Shown here: positions 12,447-17,023 of the stretch, in pieces
How positions within the stretch are numbered: the stretch's first letter is position 1
How the letters are laid out: each line of letters starts with the position of its first letter
Translations under genes and position numbers: made by a program
The notes under the pieces: generated by a model
Told to the model about the DNA's origin: nothing
The model's input: only the letters and a program-made list of their open reading frames with translations
Database searches by the model: none
Assembly: GCA_030835185.1 (NCBI GenBank)
Contig: JAUQWL010000049.1
Location: 1 to 17,023 of the forward strand
Origin: Solirubrobacterales bacterium
GTDB lineage: Bacteria > Actinomycetota > Thermoleophilia > Solirubrobacterales > 70-9
DNA length: 17,023 nucleotides
Direction: 5' to 3'

Positions 12447-13243
12447 GCCGCCCTCCGGTTCCGCTGAATGTGGAGACCGACGATCCCGGCCAGGATGATC
12501 GGGGTCAGGGAAATCACGAGTGACACGGTCGCCAGCGCGTTGACCGTCGGCGTAAGACCCGTCCTGAGGAACGAGTAAATCAGCATCGGGACGGTGTTTT
12601 CCGTTCCGGTCAGGAAGAAAGTAATCGGTATCTCGTCAAAAGAGAGAGTGAACGCGATCACTGCCGAACCAAGCAGGGTCAACCGGAGGTTGGGAAGTAC
12701 GACCGAAATGAAAGCGCGCAATTCTGACGCCCCCAGGTCCATTGCGGACCGCTCGAGTTCCACACCCATTCCCTGAAGGCGAGCGAAGACAGTGGTGAAG
12801 AAGACCGCGATCAGGAAAGTGATGTGTCCGAGGATGATGGTCGACGGCGAAAGCGGGAGTTCAATCTGGTCGAACATCGTGGCCAGCGCGATACCGGTCA
12901 CGATCCCGGGTACTACCAGCGGCATGAGAACGATCCTCTGAAGAAGCCCCTTGCCCGGAAACGCGAAGCGATGTGCGGCGTAGCCAAGCATCGTTCCGAG
13001 AATGCCTGCTACGACCGTGGCGATCGCCGCCACCCGCAACGAGAGCAGGAAGGCGTCCCGGATCCGTTCGCTTTGGAAGAGCTCGCCGTACCAGTCAAGC
13101 GTCAGACCTTCGATCGGCCAGACGGAGATCTCAGCGCTGCTGAACGAAAACAGCACTACCAGGCCGATCGGGACGTAAATGAACACCAGGGCGAGCAGGG
13201 CGAACGCTCGTAGCAAGTGGATGCCGGGTCCTGTTTTGCCCAT
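12443..13243 (-). CDS. potC: Polyamine-type ABC transporter permease, PotC-like
   Basis: From ATG 13243 the product has 266 residues with about six transmembrane helices. The first is AFALLALVFIYVPIGLVVLFSF, directly after a short N-terminus. The ATPase-contacting EAA loop is LERSAMDLGASELRAFISVVLP. SFDEIPITFFLTG after it is the PotC-type segment, commonly written SFDD/E...FF. It would pair with the PotB-like permease in an importer for spermidine, putrescine or a similar cation. The start lies 2 nt after the upstream stop, with AAGG about 10 nt before it. An ATG at 13279 would add 12 residues overlapping the previous gene and is less likely. Confidence 0.9.
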   Translation of the reverse strand: MGKTGPGIHLLRAFALLALVFIYVPIGLVVLFSFSSAEISVWPIEGLTLDWYGELFQSERIRDAFLLSLRVAAIATVVAGILGTMLGYAAHRFAFPGKGLLQRIVLMPLVVPGIVTGIALATMFDQIELPLSPSTIILGHITFLIAVFFTTVFARLQGMGVELERSAMDLGASELRAFISVVLPNLRLTLLGSAVIAFTLSFDEIPITFFLTGTENTVPMLIYSFLRTGLTPTVNALATVSLVISLTPIILAGIVGLHIQRNRRAA

Positions 13244-13245
13244 GC

Positions 13246-14151
13246 TCAGAATACCTTCACTTCTTCTACGCGGCGCCACCGTTCAAGGAACGCGATGGCA
13301 ACCAGCACTACGATCAGAAGTGTCAAAGCCAGAGCGGACCCGAACGGGTAGTTGAACGTGGTGCCGAACTGGTTCTGGATCAGATTTCCGAACATCTGAC
13401 CGTCCGGCCCGCCGACAAGCGACGGGGCGATGTAGTCGCCGAAAGTGAGCGGGAACACAAGCATGATCCCCGCTGCTATTCCCGGTTTCGTCAACGGAAG
13501 AGTCACCGAGAAGAACCTCCGGACCGGTGAAGCGTAAAGATCGGCTGCGGCCTTGAGCTGCGATCGGTCAAGCCCCTCCATCACGCTGAATAGCGAAACG
13601 AACATGAAGGGGAAATAGACATAGGTCAGGGTAAGGACTACGGCCCAAGGGGAGAAGAGGAGAGCCGACAGCGGTTCGTCGATGATGCCCAGGCCGGTCA
13701 GCCCCTTGTTCACAACCCCGTCCTGTCCCAGCATGAGTCGCCAAGCGTAGAGACGGATTATGTACGAAACCCACATCGGAATAACCACCAGAAAAACAAA
13801 CAGGTACTTGCGCCTCACGTAGAACGCTGCGTAGTACGCGAGAGGAAGCGCGAATATGAAAGTGAGAGCGGTTACAGCCAGTGCAATCCAAAGAGTGCGG
13901 AGGAATACGATCCGCACAACCTCGTCCGTGAAGACACGTTCGATGTTCATCAGCTCGAAAGCCGGGATCAGATCCACTCCATCCGTACGGAAGAAGCTGT
14001 AGACGAGGATCCCCGCATAGGGGATCAGAATGAAGAGCAGCAGCCAGACGAATCCGGGGCCGGCAAAGGTCGCAAGAGTCCCGCGCCGACGGGCCTTGCG
14101 TTTGCTGCGACCGGGACGTGTCCCCGTGCGGGTTACCGTTTCAGAATTCAT
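13246..14151 (-). CDS. potB: Polyamine-type ABC transporter permease, PotB-like
   Basis: The 301-residue permease has a basic N-terminus (RPGRSKRKARRRG), a first helix FVWLLLFILIPYAGILVYSF, and about six transmembrane segments. Its EAA loop, LKAAADLYASPVRRFFSVTLPLTKPGI, is followed by TFGDYIAPSLVGGPDGQMFGN, a hallmark of PotB proteins. ATG 14151 overlaps the stop of the ATPase gene (ATGA). Upstream in-frame codons only read through the ATPase gene in a different frame and were not used. It forms the membrane channel with the PotC-like partner, driven by the PotA-like ATPase and fed by the lipoprotein PotD. Confidence 0.9.
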   Translation of the reverse strand: MNSETVTRTGTRPGRSKRKARRRGTLATFAGPGFVWLLLFILIPYAGILVYSFFRTDGVDLIPAFELMNIERVFTDEVVRIVFLRTLWIALAVTALTFIFALPLAYYAAFYVRRKYLFVFLVVIPMWVSYIIRLYAWRLMLGQDGVVNKGLTGLGIIDEPLSALLFSPWAVVLTLTYVYFPFMFVSLFSVMEGLDRSQLKAAADLYASPVRRFFSVTLPLTKPGIAAGIMLVFPLTFGDYIAPSLVGGPDGQMFGNLIQNQFGTTFNYPFGSALALTLLIVVLVAIAFLERWRRVEEVKVF

Positions 14152-15239
14152 TCCGGAGGCAGCACCTGACAGTGCTCTCGCGGAAACCGGACGAACACAT
14201 TCTGAGAATTCTCGACGCCGGTGCCGTTCGAGTAGAGCGAAATGACGGTCCCCCCCTCGAGCCTCAGGTCCGCTTCGACCCGATCGCCGAGGAAGCGGGT
14301 CCTCAGCACCTCCGCAGGAAGCGCGCCTTCCGAGCGGCTGTCGGAGAACTCGAGGCGTTCGGGACGTACGGCGAGTATCGCCGATCCGGAAAGCCCCGTT
14401 TCCGCGATCTGAATGACTTGGTCTTCGGCAACCACGAAACACGTTTCTCCATCTCTCACCTCAACCTGACCCGGGACGAAATTGTTTCTCCCTATGAATC
14501 CCGCAACGAAGCGGTTGGCGGGGCAGTGATAGAGATCATCGGGACTGCCGGCCTGCTCAATCTGCCCGTTGTGAACGAGGAAGATGCGGTCCGACATCAC
14601 GAGGGCCTCCTCCTGGTCGTGCGTCACATAGACAAAAGTCGAGCCTGATTCTTCCTGGATACGCTTCAGTTCGAGCTGCATTGTCTTTCGCAGCTTCGCG
14701 TCCAGCGCCGATAACGGTTCGTCCAGGAGAACCAGCTGAGGTCGGTTCACCAGAGCTCGGGCAAGAGCCACACGCTGCTGCTGCCCACCAGAAAGATTGT
14801 CGATTCGCCGGTCTGCCATCGACGACATCTGAACCATCTCCAGAGCTTCCTCTACCCTTGATGCCCTGTCAGCCTTTGGAACGCCCTTCATGCGAAGACC
14901 GAACGCGACGTTCTTTGTCACATCCAGATGCGGGAACAGTGCGTAACCCTGAAAGACGGTGTTCAGTTCGCGCTTGTGCGGTGGATCCCGGGTGATGTCC
15001 CTTCCACCGAGGATCACGCTGCCCTCGTCGGGCTCAGTGAAGCCGGCGATCACACTCAGAAGCGTCGTCTTGCCGCTACCCGACGGTCCGAGGAGGGTCA
15101 CGAACTCGCCTCCGGCTATCTTCAGGTCGATACCGCCCGCGGCGCGCACGTCTCCGTAGTACTTGCTTATGCCCTCCAGGGCGAGCAGCGCGTCACCCGA
15201 CGCGCTGCTCGCTCCACCAGGGTCGACCGAATTCTTCAA
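14148..15239 (-). CDS. potA: Polyamine-type ABC transporter ATP-binding protein, PotA-like
   Basis: From TTG 15239 the product has 363 residues, close to PotA (about 378). It contains Walker A GPSGSGKT (51-58), a Q-loop at about 97, signature LSGGQQQR (149-156), Walker B LVLLDEP with D173/E174, D-loop SALD, and switch histidine in VTHDQEEAL. A C-terminal TOBE-type region (AILAVRPERLEF onwards) is typical of PotA/MalK-like importers. It hydrolyses ATP at the inner face of the membrane for the two permeases. The start is 8 nt after the potD stop, with GGTGA as the probable ribosome site. The frame remains open further upstream, but that would overlap potD by about 150 nt and has no homologous sequence. 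The stop overlaps potB (ATGA). Confidence 0.92.
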   Translation of the reverse strand: MKNSVDPGGASSASGDALLALEGISKYYGDVRAAGGIDLKIAGGEFVTLLGPSGSGKTTLLSVIAGFTEPDEGSVILGGRDITRDPPHKRELNTVFQGYALFPHLDVTKNVAFGLRMKGVPKADRASRVEEALEMVQMSSMADRRIDNLSGGQQQRVALARALVNRPQLVLLDEPLSALDAKLRKTMQLELKRIQEESGSTFVYVTHDQEEALVMSDRIFLVHNGQIEQAGSPDDLYHCPANRFVAGFIGRNNFVPGQVEVRDGETCFVVAEDQVIQIAETGLSGSAILAVRPERLEFSDSRSEGALPAEVLRTRFLGDRVEADLRLEGGTVISLYSNGTGVENSQNVFVRFPREHCQVLPPE

Positions 15240-15246
15240 CGAACCG

Positions 15247-16341
15247 TCACCCGTTCTTGACTTGGTTCCACGCGTCCTGATAGGTGGGCCTGTCGACTGC
15301 ATCCCACAGGACGATCTCGTCAACGAAAGCGGGATCGTCCATGTGAAGGTCTTCCGCCAGTTCCGGGCTGATCGCATCCGCGACCTCTTGACTTGCAACT
15401 GACCAACCGGCCTTGGCCGTTTCCGATCCTCCCTCCGGCGAAAGTGCCCAGTCCATCCACTTGTACGCCGCGCAGGGATTCTCCGCGTTGACCGGAATCA
15501 TCAGGAAGTCAACCCAGCCGAGGTTGCCCTCTTCCGGCACAAGGCGCTTGACGTTGACTCCTTGACTCTTCAGCTCGGTGTAAACGTAGTTCCATCCTGT
15601 GGCCACGTCGACCTCACCGGAAGCCATGAGCTTGATCAGATCGTCCCCGCTGCTCCAGTACTTGCGAACCAGGCTCTTCTGTTCGGTCATCTTGTCCACG
15701 ACCTCATTCATCTCGTCTTCGGTGAGATTGAACGGGTCATACCCCAGCGCCAGCGCTCCGACCCACAGCGAACCCAGTTCGTCATACAGAGCGACCTTGC
15801 CCTTGTACTGCTCGTCGAAGAGCAATTTGTAAGTCGATGGGGGATCCTTGACGACATCGGCGTTGTAGAGAATCGGATCCGCACTCCAGGTGTGGGTCAC
15901 CCCGTAAGGTTTCCCGTCCTTCTGGGATTGCGGCAAGTCCTGAAAGCCGGCAAAGATGCTTTCGGAGCGAGGCACCTGTTCCAGGTTCAGTTCCTGTACC
16001 AGCCCCGAGTCAATGTACTGCTTGGATACATCCGTCGTTGCGGGGATGAGATCGAACTGACCGTTCTTGTTGCGAATCTTTGCGAACACTTCATCGTTCG
16101 TCGCGATGGAGGTTACGTTCACGTCGATCCCGTACTTGTCCTCAAAGCCCTTAATCGACTTCTCTGACGCATACCCTTCCCATAGAATTGCGTTCAGCGT
16201 GCCTTCAGGGGTACAGGGTTCGCTTCCGGTTATCCCGCCGGCTACCGTTGTAGTGCCGTCGTCGCCGCCGCCACACGCGCTGAGAACGACCGTTACGGTC
16301 ACCACCGCAGCGAGCGCCATCAGTCTGTTGAAACTCTTCAT
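15247..16341 (-). CDS. potD: Polyamine-type ABC transporter substrate-binding lipoprotein, PotD-like
   Basis: The 364-residue protein begins with a lipoprotein signal peptide. The basic MKSFNR is followed by a hydrophobic core and the lipobox LSAC, making C23 the likely lipidated residue, then a GGGDDGTTT linker. The mature part has the PotD/PotF-like fold features: LNAILWEGYASE (about 49-60), FEDKYGIDVNV, FDLIPATTD, KPYGVTHTWSADPILYN, and ASGEVDVATGWNYVYTEL, where Trp, Asp and Glu residues line polyamine sites in the family. It would capture substrate outside the membrane and deliver it to the permeases. A strong ribosome site (GAGGAGAGG) precedes ATG 16341, consistent with the high expression binding proteins need. 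PotD-like proteins also bind other cations and amines, so the ligand is uncertain. Confidence 0.9.
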   Translation of the reverse strand: MKSFNRLMALAAVVTVTVVLSACGGGDDGTTTVAGGITGSEPCTPEGTLNAILWEGYASEKSIKGFEDKYGIDVNVTSIATNDEVFAKIRNKNGQFDLIPATTDVSKQYIDSGLVQELNLEQVPRSESIFAGFQDLPQSQKDGKPYGVTHTWSADPILYNADVVKDPPSTYKLLFDEQYKGKVALYDELGSLWVGALALGYDPFNLTEDEMNEVVDKMTEQKSLVRKYWSSGDDLIKLMASGEVDVATGWNYVYTELKSQGVNVKRLVPEEGNLGWVDFLMIPVNAENPCAAYKWMDWALSPEGGSETAKAGWSVASQEVADAISPELAEDLHMDDPAFVDEIVLWDAVDRPTYQDAWNQVKNG

Positions 16342-16390
16342 CGGTTACCTCTCCTCTGTTGTAATGCCACAGACAACTTCCCTCATCTCC

Positions 16391-17023
16391 TCAAGGCCAA
16401 CGCTCGAGGTAGAAGTCCATCTCCCATTGCGAGACCTGTGCCCAGTAACGCTGCCAGTCGTCGCGCCGCAGTTCCATGAAGGCCCTGTGCAGGTTGGGCC
16501 TGAAGGCATCCGTCATCAATCCGTCGCGTTCGAATGAATCGAGCGCTTCGTCATACGTGATCGGGATGCGTTCTTCGCGGGGGACACGAATATCCGCCGC
16601 CACATTCCCGGGCGTCGGGTCCCCCGGATCAGTTTCGTTATTGATGCCATCCAGACCGGCAGCCAGGCAGCCTGCGAGAGTCATGTAGACGTTGCATGAA
16701 CCGTCGAACTGCCGGATCTCGAAACGTCCCGGTGCCGGAACGCGAATCAGGCTGGTGCGGTTGTTGTAGTCGTACGACTTGTGAAATGGAGCCCAGTAGC
16801 CAATGTCCCAGAACCGCTTGTAGGAATTCACTGTCGGTGATCCGAGCAGGGTCAGGGCGTCGGCGTGCTCCAGCAGCCCGCCGAGAAAGCTGACGCCGAC
16901 GGGAGACAGTCTGCAGTCGCCTTTGCCCTCACCCAGGATCACGTTCTCGCCTTCGAGATCGATCAACGAAATGTGGTGGTGATGCCCGTTGCCCGAGACT
17001 CCCATGAACGGCTTCGCCATGAA
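16391..17023 (-). CDS. Glutamine-synthetase-like gamma-glutamyl ligase (C-terminal part)
   Basis: The 210 residues visible are the C-terminal catalytic part of a glutamine-synthetase family enzyme; the 5' end lies beyond the window and the frame is open at the edge. Seen are AKPFMGVSGNGHHHHISL (the metal and ATP region), NSYKRFWD, NRTSLIRVPAPGRFEIRQFDGSCNVYMTLAGCLAAGLDGI, and an end FYLERWP. The SGNGHHHH form rather than SGMHVHQSL, and its position beside a Pot importer, PuuD and a PuuB-like oxidase, favour a gamma-glutamyl-amine ligase (PuuA, GlnT or GMAS type) over a housekeeping glutamine synthetase. Such enzymes join glutamate to an amine with ATP. The 49-nt gap to potD contains a short GTTGT/ACAAC hairpin and no clear promoter, so co-transcription is likely. 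Confidence 0.85.
   Translation of the reverse strand, partial: FMAKPFMGVSGNGHHHHISLIDLEGENVILGEGKGDCRLSPVGVSFLGGLLEHADALTLLGSPTVNSYKRFWDIGYWAPFHKSYDYNNRTSLIRVPAPGRFEIRQFDGSCNVYMTLAGCLAAGLDGINNETDPGDPTPGNVAADIRVPREERIPITYDEALDSFERDGLMTDAFRPNLHRAFMELRRDDWQRYWAQVSQWEMDFYLERWP

Overview
The window is GC-rich bacterial DNA. Dense, translationally coupled genes, frequent GTG/TTG starts, a tRNA without an encoded CCA end, and a secreted protein built from VLHNDRIG/LPKG-type repeats suggest a high-GC actinobacterium. Thermoleophilia/Solirubrobacterales is my best guess from memory of that repeat family; I could not verify it.

Left part (1-3433). The window opens on the tail of a probable MntA-type nucleotidyltransferase followed by a damaged hepT-like toxin gene with an in-frame TAA and no ATG/GTG/TTG at its expected start. 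A tRNA-Arg(ACG) lies on the minus strand. A secreted 307-residue protein with three tandem copies of a ~78-residue two-cysteine repeat is on the plus strand. It converges on a minus-strand phosphate module: a PiT-type permease overlapping a PhoU-like (DUF47) partner gene. A 12-bp-arm inverted repeat with a related third half-site lies upstream of the permease.

Right part (3612-17023). One long minus-strand cluster runs, in transcription order: glutamine-synthetase-like gene (5' end outside the window), then potD, potA, potB, potC (polyamine-type ABC importer), an EutQ-like cupin, a PuuD-like class I amidotransferase hydrolase, a CaiB/BaiF-type class III CoA-transferase, an acetone-carboxylase beta-like subunit (hydantoinase A fold), an acetone-carboxylase alpha-gamma fusion (hydantoinase B fold plus an AcxC-like C-terminus), and a PuuB-like FAD amine oxidase. 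Most junctions overlap by 4-13 nt or are separated by a few bases. The main break is a 78-nt gap before the beta-like gene. It holds a good sigma70-type promoter whose -10 box lies inside a perfect 14-bp AT palindrome, so the carboxylase-oxidase genes can probably also be transcribed separately.

How it may work: the importer brings in an amine, the glutamine-synthetase-like enzyme gamma-glutamylates it, the FAD enzyme oxidises it and the PuuD-like enzyme removes glutamate, as in the Puu putrescine route. The unexpected additions are an ATP-dependent ketone-carboxylase-like enzyme and a CoA-transferase. Together these could carboxylate a carbonyl intermediate and pass the resulting acid to CoA. 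The fused gamma domain has lost three of the five cysteines I recall in AcxC, so its chemistry may have changed. No aldehyde dehydrogenase, aminotransferase or transcription factor is visible, so the pathway is incomplete within the window. No gene-free stretch exceeds 300 bases; 381-560 and 635-833 hold nothing clear beyond the tRNA signals noted.
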